A DNA stretch of 45,276 bases from Bacteroidales bacterium (lineage in GTDB: Bacteria; Bacteroidota; Bacteroidia; Bacteroidales; UBA7960), in assembly GCA_003567625.1 (NCBI GenBank), contig PWZB01000131.1, forward strand, positions 1 through 45,276, given 5' to 3'. Of this stretch, positions 25,854-36,900 are shown one piece after another. The translations under genes and the position numbers were made by a program. The notes under the pieces were generated by a model, which did no database searches, was not told where the DNA came from, and saw only the letters and a list, made by a program, of their open reading frames with translations. Within the stretch, counting starts at the first letter, position 1; every line of letters begins with the position of its first letter.

Positions 25854-28800
25854 TTAAAACTGTAAATTAACACCGAAAGTAATATTTCTTACCGGGACGT
25901 ACGTATGGTCAGTAACACCTGCAAATGAATGTTGCGGGTCCATACCTTCGTTTTCATTCCATATAGCGAGGTTCTCGCCTGCAACGAACAGCCTTAAATT
26001 GGAAATTCCAATTTGTTCGGATAATCTGCGAGGAAGTGTATAACCCAGTGTAACATTTCTAAGTGCAAGGTATGTCATATCTTTCAGGTATTGATCAGAA
26101 ACACCCGGATAGAGATAGCGGTTCTCATGCTCTAACCTGGGAATTTGAGCATAATCTTTGTAATCTTCCTTGCTAACATTTTCTGCGGGTGCTCTCCACC
26201 TATCGTCAATATCAGCATGCATATGATACCCGAGGCGTCCTTCATGCATTAGCCAGGAATAAATGTTATCATACATTTTCCCTCCTACACCATAAGTGAA
26301 CATGAAAGAGAGATCCCAGTTACCATAGGCAAGGTTGTTTGTGAATGCTCCGAAGAAATCCGGGATAGATGTTTCCCCGATAAAGTACCTGTCGGCTACG
26401 TTGATATCGTCAGTTGTTCCTCTTTCACCTGTTTCTTCACCTGTTTCCGGGTCTACTATGTTATAGTAGAACATTGTACTGCCGGTTTCAGGGCATATAT
26501 GTGATACTTCACGAAGATAATACTCGTAATATGAACGGCCTGTTTCCCATCTTTTTGTACCGACTATTGTACCTTCAAGCTGTTCGGGCATATCTGTTAT
26601 CTCGTTCTTCAGGTGTGTGATGTTGAAGTCGAGGCTCCAGCGCAGGTCTGTTTGTGCCAGAATATCAATGATAGTACGGAACTCGACACCCCTGTTTTGC
26701 ATAGCTCCAACATTCATGTCTATTTCAGGAACACCTGTTGATAATGGAAGTGGTACTGACATCAGCAGGTTGGTTGACTGACGTATGAAATAGTCAAATT
26801 CACCTGTTACTCTGTCGAATACGCGGAAGTCAAATCCGATATTTGTGTTTTCGCTTGATTCCCAGACAAGCTCCCTGTTTTCGTGCGACGTATAAACAGC
26901 TCCGGGAATGTTGTAGTTATCCCATCCCAGACTGTAGAAACTTTGCCAAGCGTAGTAGGATGGAAGTGCGTCATTACCTTGCTCGCCGTAGCTTGCTTTC
27001 AGACGCAGGTTGTCCATCCAGTCGATACCTTGCATGAAGTCTTCCTGTGTTACTCTCCACGAGAGTCCTATTGAGTAGAAATCACCCCAGCGTGCATCTT
27101 TGTAAAAACGTGAAGAACCATCGCGGCGGTAACTTGCAGAAGCATAATACCTGTTGTCGTAGTCATAGCTCAAACGTGAAAAATATCCCTCAAGCCTGTA
27201 TTCGTGTGCAAATGAGGTTGAACTTTCCATTGTAGTGGCAATGCCGATTTCGGTGATACCCGGAATCGGATATCCTGTTCTTGTAGCTTGAGCATAGTTG
27301 TAATTCAGGAAATATGCTTCGTGACCAAGAAGAAAATCAATGTTATGGTCGCCGAAAGAGCGTGCATAATTCAACAGCTGGTTGAAAGTAACACTTATGT
27401 TGCGGCGGTGGATTTTTCTACCGCGGCCATCAAATGCTGCAGCGTCGCCATATTCCGGGTTTTGGAACATAGTTTCATACTGGCTGTAGTAATCCGTACT
27501 TAGTGTAGTGCGGAAGTTGAGGCCTTCCAGGATATTGAGCTGTCCGAATAAACGGGCACCTACGGTTTCCCTCTTATAAGAGCGGTCATCAAGTACAAGC
27601 GAGCCAACAAGGTTTGACATTGCCGCATAAGGCCTTGTACCCTGATCCCCTTCGCCGACACCCCAGTCCAGCTTCCTGTTACCGTCATCATCCAGAATAT
27701 CACTACCATCCTCTTTTTTCAAATATACCGGGTAAATGGGCCCCATCATCCTTGAATAGAAGAATGGGTTTGTGGTAAAGGTTCCCTGAGCAAGCAGGAA
27801 GTCGTAATCTGACAATGCAGCATTAACGTTAAGACCTGTTTCGAACCAGTCAACCGGCTTGGAGTTGATGTTTAAGCGGGTTGATATTCTTTCAAATCCT
27901 GATGTTATTGCCATTCCTTCTTCGTTAAGATAGCTCAGCGATACGTAGTAATCGCTCATATCAGTACCACCGGATACGTTAAACATGTATTCCTGGCGCA
28001 GGGCAGTACGGAACAGTTCGTCCTGAAAGTCTTCGTCCCATAACAGGCTAGCATCAGGATTTAAAGATACTTTCCATGGATTTTCTGGGTCAACGATAAA
28101 GAGTTCGTCAAAATCCATTCCGTATGCATTATAATCGCCCAGTTGAGCCAGCAGACCGGCTTTGGTATCGGCGTTGGCATCATCCAAAGAAAGTCCTCCC
28201 TGGAAATGCCTGTAGTTACGCCATGCATCAAAGTGAGATACCATCCAGTTGTCTGTAGATAATCTTGGATATTCCGGTAATGCACGGTTTGTAGTACCTA
28301 CTCTTGCGGTGAAGTTCATTTCTGGTGGTCTGTCAACCGAACCGCTTTTGGTAGTTATCATAACCACTCCGTTTGCTCCCCTGGCGCCATAAAGTGCCGC
28401 AGCCGAAGCATCACGCAAAATAGTGATTGATTCGATATCGTCGGGGTTGATTGAGTTAATGGCACCTGAAAAAGGAGCGCCATCAACCACATAGAGAGGT
28501 TCGTTTGAGGCTGACATTGAGCCGAAGCCACGCAGGCGTACGCTGATGCCGGCGCCGGGCTGTCCCCCGCCACTGGTCACCTGTACACCGGGTGCTGCGC
28601 CCTCTAATGCTCTTGTAATGTTCGATACCTGGCGCCTTTCAATCTTGTCGGAAGAAATAACGTCTGCAACGCCCGTAAATGACTCCCTTCGAGCAGTACC
28701 ATAGGCAATAACGATTACCTCCTCGAGCGGTACAAGTTCGGGAACCATCTCCACATTAATAACTGACCGGCTATCAACAGGTACCTCTTCTGTCATCATA

Positions 28801-29030
28801 CCGATAAAAGAAAATTCCAGCACAGCATCTTCGGGAGCATCAATCTGATATCTTCCCTCAGGATCTGTAATGGTACCTATTGTTGTGCCTTGTATTACTA
28901 CGGATACACCTGGAAGAGTGCTTCCGTCAGAGGCGTCGGTAACTGTACCTGTAATTGTGATCGTCTGCCCCAATACATGTGTGCCTAGCATTGAGAGCAG
29001 CATGAATCCTAATATAACAATTCGCTTCAT
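25854..29030 (-). CDS. susC: SusC/RagA-family TonB-linked outer-membrane transporter
   Basis: A 1058-aa TonB-dependent transporter. Order: signal peptide (about 1-21), carboxypeptidase-regulatory-like domain (about 24-110, GTVTDASDGSTLPGVSV and TDPEGRYQIDAP), the plug with VIAYGTARRESFTGVADVIS, NITRALEGAAPGVQV and NEPLYVVDGAPFSG, and a 22-strand barrel ending in NITFGVNLQF with a terminal aromatic residue for BAM assembly. It imports large substrates captured by SusD, using TonB and ExbBD energy. The pair is likely transcribed from the promoter at 29100-29130. No regulator (ECF sigma/anti-sigma or hybrid two-component protein) lies next to it. Confidence 0.97.
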   Translation of the reverse strand: MKRIVILGFMLLSMLGTHVLGQTITITGTVTDASDGSTLPGVSVVIQGTTIGTITDPEGRYQIDAPEDAVLEFSFIGMMTEEVPVDSRSVINVEMVPELVPLEEVIVIAYGTARRESFTGVADVISSDKIERRQVSNITRALEGAAPGVQVTSGGGQPGAGISVRLRGFGSMSASNEPLYVVDGAPFSGAINSINPDDIESITILRDASAAALYGARGANGVVMITTKSGSVDRPPEMNFTARVGTTNRALPEYPRLSTDNWMVSHFDAWRNYRHFQGGLSLDDANADTKAGLLAQLGDYNAYGMDFDELFIVDPENPWKVSLNPDASLLWDEDFQDELFRTALRQEYMFNVSGGTDMSDYYVSLSYLNEEGMAITSGFERISTRLNINSKPVDWFETGLNVNAALSDYDFLLAQGTFTTNPFFYSRMMGPIYPVYLKKEDGSDILDDDGNRKLDWGVGEGDQGTRPYAAMSNLVGSLVLDDRSYKRETVGARLFGQLNILEGLNFRTTLSTDYYSQYETMFQNPEYGDAAAFDGRGRKIHRRNISVTFNQLLNYARSFGDHNIDFLLGHEAYFLNYNYAQATRTGYPIPGITEIGIATTMESSTSFAHEYRLEGYFSRLSYDYDNRYYASASYRRDGSSRFYKDARWGDFYSIGLSWRVTQEDFMQGIDWMDNLRLKASYGEQGNDALPSYYAWQSFYSLGWDNYNIPGAVYTSHENRELVWESSENTNIGFDFRVFDRVTGEFDYFIRQSTNLLMSVPLPLSTGVPEIDMNVGAMQNRGVEFRTIIDILAQTDLRWSLDFNITHLKNEITDMPEQLEGTIVGTKRWETGRSYYEYYLREVSHICPETGSTMFYYNIVDPETGEETGERGTTDDINVADRYFIGETSIPDFFGAFTNNLAYGNWDLSFMFTYGVGGKMYDNIYSWLMHEGRLGYHMHADIDDRWRAPAENVSKEDYKDYAQIPRLEHENRYLYPGVSDQYLKDMTYLALRNVTLGYTLPRRLSEQIGISNLRLFVAGENLAIWNENEGMDPQHSFAGVTDHTYVPVRNITFGVNLQF

Positions 29031-29099
29031 GTTGATTTGTTTTAGTTAGTAATTAAATTTTTTACTTTTTTGTTTTCTTTCATTTCAATTATATAATCT

Positions 29100-29130
29100 C
29101 AAATTTATAAATAATACAATAAAATTGCAA
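29100..29130 (-). promoter_or_regulatory. Putative promoter of the susC-susD operon
   Basis: Read on the minus strand: TTG (29130-29128), a 20-bp spacer, then TAAATTTG (29107-29100). This fits the Bacteroidetes promoter pattern about 70 bp before the susC ATG. The -33 element is only a TTG. Confidence 0.5.
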
Positions 29131-29220
29131 GTAAAAGAAACAGAATTTGATTCTTTCCTTTTTAATCTATTGTCTTTTATAAAAATTGATCTTTTGAACA
29201 TTATTGTTTATTTTATTTTG

Positions 29221-29262
29221 AAGGGTTTTGCTGCCCGGTTTTGGCCGGGCAGATAAACCCTT
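29221..29262 (-). terminator. Nested hairpin, likely terminator of the 1268-aa T9SS gene
   Basis: CTGCCCGG (29231-29238) pairs with CCGGGCAG (29245-29252) and an outer AAGGGTTT (29221-29228) pairs with AAACCCTT (29255-29262). It begins 7 bases after the stop of the minus-strand gene. The T tract is short and interrupted (TTCAAAATAAAATAAAC), so termination is likely but not certain. Confidence 0.7.
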
Positions 29263-29268
29263 TTGATA

Positions 29269-32200
29269 TTATCTGGTTACCTGGAATTTATGGTGTTCTA
29301 TACCTTTCTGTGTGTGAATACGCAAAAAGTAAACTCCATGGCTAAAGTTAGAAACATTGATAACAGCCTGGCTATTATCAACGTTTAGATCGTATATAAC
29401 GCGTCCTGTCAAGTCGTACACCTGTATGTATCTGATCTTTTCATCACTCTTTATGTTAAGCAGGTTGCGTACAGGATTCGGGTATACTTTAGATGTCAGT
29501 TCCGCAACTTCGCTAATGCCAACGGTTCCGGTAACTTCTATTTCATCTATCAGTATCTGGTACCAGTCGGTGCAATCCCAGTGTCTGAAAGCGATATATA
29601 TTAATTCGCCGTGATACCCTGCCAGGTCGAGGGTTCTTTGTTGCCAATCGACGTTTTCGGCTGTTAGTGTTTCCGAGTGAATTTCCTCAAAAACTCCGGG
29701 AACTATTGATTCGCCGGTTGAGATCAATACTGAGTAGTGTTCGTGAGGCCAGTCAGGGTCTTGTGTTTTCACCCAGAAGCTCAGTTCAAAGTCGGTGCCT
29801 GCAACATCTACCTGGCGGGTTATCAGCCAGTTGTCGGGCTGTAAGGGTTCGCCGTCCCATGATTCCGACATAGCTACATAATCGCCTTCTTTGGGTGAAT
29901 AACCTGCCTCTTGATGAATAATATTCCATCTGTAACCATCACCACTGTAGTCAATGTTTTGCCAGTATTCCGGCAATGTTCCGTCTTCAAAGATCTCATA
30001 AATTTCAGTGACAGGATCGGGAATTTCTTCGTATTCGCCCCAGATATCGAAAATTGAAAAAGGAGTATAATCGGCATCTACGTTTAGCGGACGATACTCA
30101 TCTTCAGGCAGGTCAGGATAATTCCATGTTTCACCATATATTACAATATAATACTTGTATTCATACTCTCCTTCTGCCAACGGTACAGTTCCTTTGAAAT
30201 TCAGTATACCGTTACCTCTGTTACCTTCCCCGCTTTCATTCATAACGGTGTAGGAAACGGTGGATCTTTCCTCTCCCAGTATAACTTCCACCATAATATC
30301 ATCAGTTACGGTAACCTCGTCTTCAACAGAAATGTATCCCTCTTTTTCGACTATGTACGCGTAAGTACCCGGAATTACATCTTCAAAGACATAATGACCC
30401 GCGGCATATGTTTCACCGTCAAAAGTGATAATTGCATCGGTTATTGGATCGCCTTCCGCATCCATTACACTGAATGTTACGGTATATGCTTCGAGCTCCA
30501 GCATAAACGTTGCGTTGCTGCCGGGTATCGGCCATTCAGGACCTGATACATATACTGTATGAAACTCAGGATCAAAAGGTACGGTTGCTCCGTAAGCCGT
30601 AAAGGTTACGTCGGTCATGTCAACATTGAAAGTAATTTCGTGGGCATCTTTCATAGTAACCGTAACGTTAGTTTCCAGCTGTTCAACATCATCGGTTACC
30701 AGTACCATATCCTGAACACCCATATAACCATCGGCTGTTACGCTGTAATTATAAGTGCCGGCTACAATGTTTTCAAATACATAATCGCCAGGCTCATTTT
30801 CTATGCCTGCGAATACAACAACAGCATCAGGAATGTCATTTTCTTGTTCATCCAGAATTTCGAATTTTACGGTGCGATATAACGGCAATGTAACCGTTAA
30901 TTCTTTGTCGCCCGTTACCCTGATTTCATCTGAAGCCGGCTGGTATCCGAATGCTTTTGCAGAGAACTCATATTGGCCGTCTATAAGGACAAAATCAAAA
31001 ACACCGGGGTTTTCGTCTATTTCCAAAACAACATTTTCAGTAACGTTGCCGTCAACAATTATCTCGTCTTTATAAAAGTAAAACCCTTCTTTATATACAT
31101 TGTAAACGTACATTCTTTCAGTAACGTCGATATTAACCTGTCCGTTGGCTCCGGTTTGGTATTCACTGCCGGCTACAAGTACGGTAGCACCTTGAACGGC
31201 GGCTCCCTGTGTATCTTCGACACTGAATGTGAGACTGTGCTGCGGAGCGTCACCTTCGGCCAGGAAAACATCTACCTCAATGTTTTCATCAACTACTTCC
31301 ACTGTTCCGAATTCAGTCAGAAAATCTTCATTAGCTGCGGAAAAGTCATATACTCCGGGTTCAACATTAGGGAAATCCATTTGAAATGGCAGGGGTTTGT
31401 CTGGGTCCTGGTATAATTCACGGCCGTCCATAGACACAATGGTTCCTTCCATAATTACCGGGGGAGGCGGTACTTCTCTCTGGATAATAAACCTTACCCT
31501 GTATGCCGGAGGTAACGGCAGCTTGTTCAGTTCAAAGTCAACATTTTCAAGTGCGTCACCTGCTTCGTCGACGACTGTAATTTCAAGATTATGTGTAACA
31601 AGGTCTCCCCACATTTCATTCACTTCCATTTCACCTGTTACCACAACTCCGCGATTGGGCTCTTTGTTTACCGGATCCCATGTCCACTCAGGATTATCCC
31701 ATGTAGGATCGTCCTCGACAATAAAGTATTTGTATTCTTGTGGTCCGATATCGAGGTTTTCAAATTCTAATTGGTACATAAGTGGTGGAGTACCTGTAAC
31801 TTCTATATTGTCAAGGAGAATATTCAGCTGATCGGTGCAGTCGTGATGCCTGAATGCTATGAATATTCTTTCACCTGCATATTCTTCAAGTGACAGGATT
31901 ACATTTTGCCATTCTGCACTGCTGAGGGTTTCGGTATGGATAGTTTCAAATTGATCAATGGCGGGCGTTGTGGTTGAGATCAATACCGAGTAATTTTCAG
32001 CAACATTATTGGGGTCTTGTGCCTTGACATAGAAGCTCAGTTCGTAATCGTCGTATGGCGTGTAAATTTGCGGTGTAATAAGCCAGTTATCCGGGTTAAG
32101 TGCGGTTCCTTCCCATGAATGGGATTTTACTGCGTAATCGCCGGAATATGGTTTGTAGGATGGGTATGGTGCAATTTGCCAGAATTTACCGTCGCCGTTA

Positions 32201-33075
32201 TTGTCAATATTGCCCCAGCCTGCCGGTATTTGGCCGCCGCTGAAGTCTTCAAAAAACACTACCTCCGGTTCCAGCGCTGTCATGCGTTCAAGCTTGTATT
32301 GATCGTCAGTTCCTGGCATTGCCCAGTCTTTTTCTTCTTCGCCATCATACCATTTGGCAAAAGTACCGGAAACATAGACATCATGGTTTAGCGGGTCGAA
32401 AGCTTTACCGTTGAATTCGGCATAGGTCATTTCCAGGTTGAATGTAACGTAGTAATCGCCTTCGATGAATCCCTGGATGCTCCAGTCTCCATCAATGCCA
32501 TAAGTTTCTGTCAATGGCACCCAGTCACCGGCCGGAGTTCTCATCATGTCGCCTTTGCCGGGATGGTCAGTAACTGCATCATTAGCAGCAGGGAATACAC
32601 CGTCGCCCGGATCGCCCCATATTACACCTATGAAAAGCTCCTGTGAGGCATCCAGGATGTAGGGCTCGTCAAGTTCTACCATATTCCACTCATATCCTGC
32701 AACAAAGTCAAACTCCTGCTCTACTTTTTTCTCAAGGCTGGTTGCGTCTTCTCCCTGCCAAACGGCAATTTTTGTATAGTCTGCTCCGGTACCGACACCA
32801 ACGTTCATCCGGGTAAGTTCCCAGCCATCAAATGCTTCAATATCTCCGGGGGTAAAACGAGCTGCAGTAACCCATTCGGCAGGCGCAGCAAATCCCACAG
32901 CCCCAAATAATATACCATCGTCCCAATGAATCCATAAACCGACAGGATCATCCCTGTGTTCCGTAGAAACTTCCCGGGGGGATTCAAGTATCTTTTGTTC
33001 CAAGATTGCTTCCTGCCGCTGTGCATAAGTAACAGTGACAGCAAGAACCATAAAAATTGTTAATAGTTGTTTCAT
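29269..33075 (-). CDS. T9SS-secreted multidomain protein with two cleaved-adhesin (choice-of-anchor J) domains
   Basis: From the preferred ATG the protein is 1268 aa; the track adds 8 residues upstream, but MKQLLTIFMVLAVTVTYAQ is a proper signal peptide. Two choice-of-anchor J/cleaved-adhesin domains are visible: one at about 270-430 (VFFEDFSGGQIPAGWGNID, NPDNWLITPQI, IFIAFRHHDCTD), the other near 1030-1190 (EIFEDGTLPEYWQNIDYSG, QPDNWLITRQV, IYIAFRHWDCTDW). Between them lie several carboxypeptidase-regulatory-like beta-sandwiches (VQGATVLVAGSEYQTGANGQ, IVAGTYNYSVTADGYMG). The C-terminal type A sorting signal is VYPNPVRNLLNIKSDEKI ... GVYFLRIHTQKG. It is probably a surface adhesin or substrate-binding protein exported by T9SS, sharing a locus with SusCD and a secreted protease. 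Confidence 0.92.
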   Translation of the reverse strand: MKQLLTIFMVLAVTVTYAQRQEAILEQKILESPREVSTEHRDDPVGLWIHWDDGILFGAVGFAAPAEWVTAARFTPGDIEAFDGWELTRMNVGVGTGADYTKIAVWQGEDATSLEKKVEQEFDFVAGYEWNMVELDEPYILDASQELFIGVIWGDPGDGVFPAANDAVTDHPGKGDMMRTPAGDWVPLTETYGIDGDWSIQGFIEGDYYVTFNLEMTYAEFNGKAFDPLNHDVYVSGTFAKWYDGEEEKDWAMPGTDDQYKLERMTALEPEVVFFEDFSGGQIPAGWGNIDNNGDGKFWQIAPYPSYKPYSGDYAVKSHSWEGTALNPDNWLITPQIYTPYDDYELSFYVKAQDPNNVAENYSVLISTTTPAIDQFETIHTETLSSAEWQNVILSLEEYAGERIFIAFRHHDCTDQLNILLDNIEVTGTPPLMYQLEFENLDIGPQEYKYFIVEDDPTWDNPEWTWDPVNKEPNRGVVVTGEMEVNEMWGDLVTHNLEITVVDEAGDALENVDFELNKLPLPPAYRVRFIIQREVPPPPVIMEGTIVSMDGRELYQDPDKPLPFQMDFPNVEPGVYDFSAANEDFLTEFGTVEVVDENIEVDVFLAEGDAPQHSLTFSVEDTQGAAVQGATVLVAGSEYQTGANGQVNIDVTERMYVYNVYKEGFYFYKDEIIVDGNVTENVVLEIDENPGVFDFVLIDGQYEFSAKAFGYQPASDEIRVTGDKELTVTLPLYRTVKFEILDEQENDIPDAVVVFAGIENEPGDYVFENIVAGTYNYSVTADGYMGVQDMVLVTDDVEQLETNVTVTMKDAHEITFNVDMTDVTFTAYGATVPFDPEFHTVYVSGPEWPIPGSNATFMLELEAYTVTFSVMDAEGDPITDAIITFDGETYAAGHYVFEDVIPGTYAYIVEKEGYISVEDEVTVTDDIMVEVILGEERSTVSYTVMNESGEGNRGNGILNFKGTVPLAEGEYEYKYYIVIYGETWNYPDLPEDEYRPLNVDADYTPFSIFDIWGEYEEIPDPVTEIYEIFEDGTLPEYWQNIDYSGDGYRWNIIHQEAGYSPKEGDYVAMSESWDGEPLQPDNWLITRQVDVAGTDFELSFWVKTQDPDWPHEHYSVLISTGESIVPGVFEEIHSETLTAENVDWQQRTLDLAGYHGELIYIAFRHWDCTDWYQILIDEIEVTGTVGISEVAELTSKVYPNPVRNLLNIKSDEKIRYIQVYDLTGRVIYDLNVDNSQAVINVSNFSHGVYFLRIHTQKGIEHHKFQVTR

Positions 33076-33851
33076 TGTTTTAGAATTTTGGTTTAACAAT
33101 TGTAAAAATAAAGATTAAAATAATTTTAATAACTCGTTTAGTATTCTGGTTTTATCATAAAATGTTTGTAAAAAATTTGGTATTTAAATCATTTTTATAA
33201 TTAAAATAATTAAAGTTAAAGTTTATTATATCTGAAAAAGGTATGCAGGTTTCAAATTCACGGAGAGTTTTGTGCATAGTCGCCATTGGTATCATTAGCG
33301 ATAACAGTAGGTAAATTGTGAAACCGGAAGCAGTGATTGCTGGTTCTGCGGAAGGTGTAAGGTTATGGAAACCTTGCATAGCCTTGATTTGCTGAAAACA
33401 TGGTTTTGTATTCACCATATCAGGATGTCGATTTGTTTGTAATTTTGACATAAACGACCATTATTTGCGTTGGCAAATATAACTAAAACTTTTTTATTAA
33501 CGACAATTTTTATAAAAAAAAAGTTAATTAACATATCATTGCCCGGTATAAAATTACAATAATCGATGCTAAATTAAAAAAAATATTGATCTAAACAAAA
33601 TAAAATCAAATATTTTAAAAAATCAGGGATAATGTGATCCTTTTGAAATGGGGCGTGTTCCTTACCGGCTATTTTTTAATCCTGTAAATAAGAACGATTT
33701 TTAGTATTTTTAAATCATCAAAAAACCGGTTAAAACGACTTTCAGTTAATTTTTATAATACTTTGGTGGTTTGGCAAAATGCGGGATAATTTTATAATCA
33801 GTTAATGGTGTATTTCTATAAAAATAGACGGTAACTGAATAAAAATTTTTT

Positions 33852-33859
33852 TAATTTTG
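33852..33859 (+). promoter_or_regulatory. Possible -7 box of the serine protease gene
   Basis: TAATTTTG matches TAnnTTTG and places the transcription start near 33865, at the palindrome that follows. No clear -33 TTTG is seen. Confidence 0.4.
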
Positions 33860-33863
33860 ATTT

Positions 33864-33877
33864 CCGAATCGATTCGG
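33864..33877. promoter_or_regulatory. 14-bp perfect palindrome, candidate operator
   Basis: CCGAATCGATTCGG is its own reverse complement. It stands out in an AT-rich spacer, immediately follows the -7 box and lies 61 bp before the protease ATG, a position suited to a repressor site. No regulator is identified. Confidence 0.4.
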
Positions 33878-33938
33878 GCAAGAGATAAGATTTAAAAACA
33901 GATAGGATTTGATCAATAATAATCTAAAAATTCACAAG

Positions 33939-36900
33939 ATGTTCAAAATGGTTCTACACTTATTCTTATCATTTACATTAATTATTTTTTTCCTGTTTTT
34001 TCCGTGTTATCGTTTACAATCACAAGTACAATATGGTGGTACTCCTGTTACTATTTTGACGGGGGTTTCGGGCGATGATATTGATGTTTTAAATGTCAGT
34101 TTGACAGATGAGATGTTTCGGCGGATGAGCAATTATTCGTTTCCGCCTGAGCCGGGTGAAGCCCTTCATGCCGGATTTTCTTTACCTGCCGGTGTTGGTC
34201 CTTCCTGTTCGGGAAGCTGGGATTTAGTTGGCGACTCGCTTCAGATATGGCGTTTAAAGATAAGCTCGCCCGGGGCATTAGCACTGGGTCTTGTATTTGA
34301 TGATTTTAAGCTTCCTGAAAATGCCAGGATGTTTGTTTACAGTGTTGACAAACAATTTATCGTTGGAGCTTTTGACTCTCGTAACAATAATGCTCATAAC
34401 GTTTTCACCTCTCATATTATTCCTGCAGACGCAATAGTAATAGAATACGAATTAAATATTGAGCGGGGTGTTTCAGACATACCGCCCGAGTCGCCATTTA
34501 ATATAAGAGATGTTATTCATATAACGAGAGGCGGAGGTTTGTTTTCTGATGGCGGGCGTCCCTGGGGTTTAGGCAATTCGGGATGGTGCCAGATAGATAT
34601 AAATTGCCCTGAAGGCGATGATTGGCAAAACCATAAACGAAGCGTAGCACGGATGCTGATGAAGGTTGGAGGGGATTATTGGTGGTGTACCGGTGCTTTG
34701 GTCAATAATACGGCCAAGGATACAACACCTTACCTTTTATCGGCTGCTCATTGTGGTACGGGTGCCGATTTTCAGGATATGATATACTGGCAGTTTTATT
34801 TTAATTTTGAAAGGCCGGGATGTCAGGATACAGTCGGGACTCCGGCATATGATATGCTTCATGGTTGTGATCTTGTATCCAAAGGACCTTTGGATGGCGG
34901 TTCAGATTTCAGGCTGGTGTTGCTCAAAAAATCACCTCCTGCCGGCTGGAATCCCTATTTCAGCGGATGGAGCGTCAGCGAAAGTCCGAGCAATTCAGGT
35001 GTGGGAATACATCCCCCCGCCGGCGATACAAAAAAGATCTCTACTTACAGCACGACCCTGACCAGTGCCACTGTTAAGGTAAACGACAGCAAAATGGCGG
35101 AAAACTCCGCCTGGCGTGTTGAATGGGAAAGCACAGAAACAAACTGGAGCGTTCCCGAGGGCGGTTCATCAGGATCACCGCTTTTTAACAGCCAGGGGTT
35201 GATCGTAGGAACCCTGACCGGAGGTACTTCCGATTGTTACAGCCCGCAAAAACCCGATTTTTACGGGAAAATGAGTTATCACTGGGAGTCAAATGACCCC
35301 GATAACGTGATGAAACAACTGAAGCCCTACCTCGATCCGCTGAATAAAGGGGTTATGACTTTGCAGGGCTTTGACCCGTATTATACCGAATACCCGCCTC
35401 CGGGATATCTGACAACAAAAGATATAGACGGCGAAAGCATTGAATTAAAGTGGCATAAACCCGGAAGTACACCTAATACCGAAGGCTGGTATTCTCACGT
35501 GACCGATTATACTCACCTTACATGGAAAGGTCCGGAAAGAGCAACCCTGTTTGATGACAAAGATTTTGATTTCACTTTTCCGCTCATACTGGAAAAAGTT
35601 TCGGGTATCTTTGCCGAACATCAGAACCATCAGTGGCCCGATAATAAATTCAGATTTAAGATATACGGACATGACGGGAAAGCACTTCTTTATGAATCGC
35701 CCTTGCTTTATGCGGAAGATTTGCAGGAAAGTCAACATATTCTCAGCAATCCCCTGGAAATTGATGAAAAATTTTATGTTGCCGTAAAACCGGTTCACGA
35801 AAGCGGTCATCCTTCTACATTGATGAAAATGGTCAATTACGGAGCAGGACATTCTTTTACCGGTATTCCCGGCGAATGGTTTCCATATATGGATATTCAA
35901 AAAACCGAGCAATTTGATTTTCTGATCAAAATATATATCACCGACCAGGATGGCAGGTCATCGAAAGCAACAATAAAACAGGCAAAGACAGACCACAGGG
36001 CTTTGGAGGAAAGTGAAATTACCGAAACGGAAAGCTTGTCATTAAATAATAATTATGCCGTCTTTTATGAAAAATACGAAAATACACCTCTATATTACAG
36101 GCTTTACCGTGATAATGAGATGATATTTCAGTCTGCTACAGCCCAGGTGACAACATTTACCGATAATGTTCCCGGTTTTGGTTTTTATGAGTACCATGCA
36201 ACAGCTGTTTATGAAGGCATGATAGAATCAGATCCGTCAAATGCAGCTTATGTTTTGCTTGATGAGCCGTGTGATACGTATATTAGCGAGTTCCCTTTTC
36301 AGGAAATCTTTGAAGACGGCAAACTGGATGAATGCTGGAAAAAAGTGGAAAAATCAGCATATTCCTGGCAATTCACCACCGGCTATCCTACGGATAATGG
36401 TAATGTAAATCCTGTTGAGGGTGATTATTTTATATATGTGCCCGGTACTGATGAAGAGACTCAGGACGAATGGCTGATTACCGCCCCGGTAGATTTTTCA
36501 TCGGCCAGCAGACCGGCACTCAGGTTTCACTTCAACGGCAGCTATACAAGTTCGGTGATAGAGGGAAATTGCTCTCTCAGAGCTTATGTGAGTGTTGACG
36601 GAGGTGCTTTTCATGAAGTATGGAATCATACTATGCATCCCGGCTTTGACTCACCGCAAACCGATTATCAATGGTTGAAAACAAGTGTTAATCTTATACA
36701 ATTTGCAAATGAAGGCAATGTAAGAATAGCATTTCAGTATGAAGGTAAGAATGGTGAAAATTTTGCAATTGACAAGATTGAACTTTTGGATGCTGCTATG
36801 TTGTATTTCGTTTCACTTGAAGTCAAACCCGAGCTTTCCGGTATGGCAACAGGTCAGGGTTTGTATATGGAAGGAGAACCCGTAACGGTAAAAGCCGAGC

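Larger units (their letters stand above)
33076..33938. other. 863-bp intergenic region between divergent T9SS genes
   Basis: It is very AT-rich and should hold the promoters of both flanking genes. The 98-codon reverse ORF at 33155-33451 (MSKLQTNRHPDMV...) has no recognisable family, and its last third is low-complexity Asn/Phe, so I do not call it a gene. The right end has a -7 box (33852-33859) and a 14-bp perfect palindrome (33864-33877), described separately. Confidence 0.5.

Noticed and set aside
33155-33451. 98-aa reverse ORF in the spacer between the T9SS genes
   Set aside because: No recognisable domain, low-complexity Asn/Phe C-terminus and AT-rich composition. It could be a remnant but I cannot support it.
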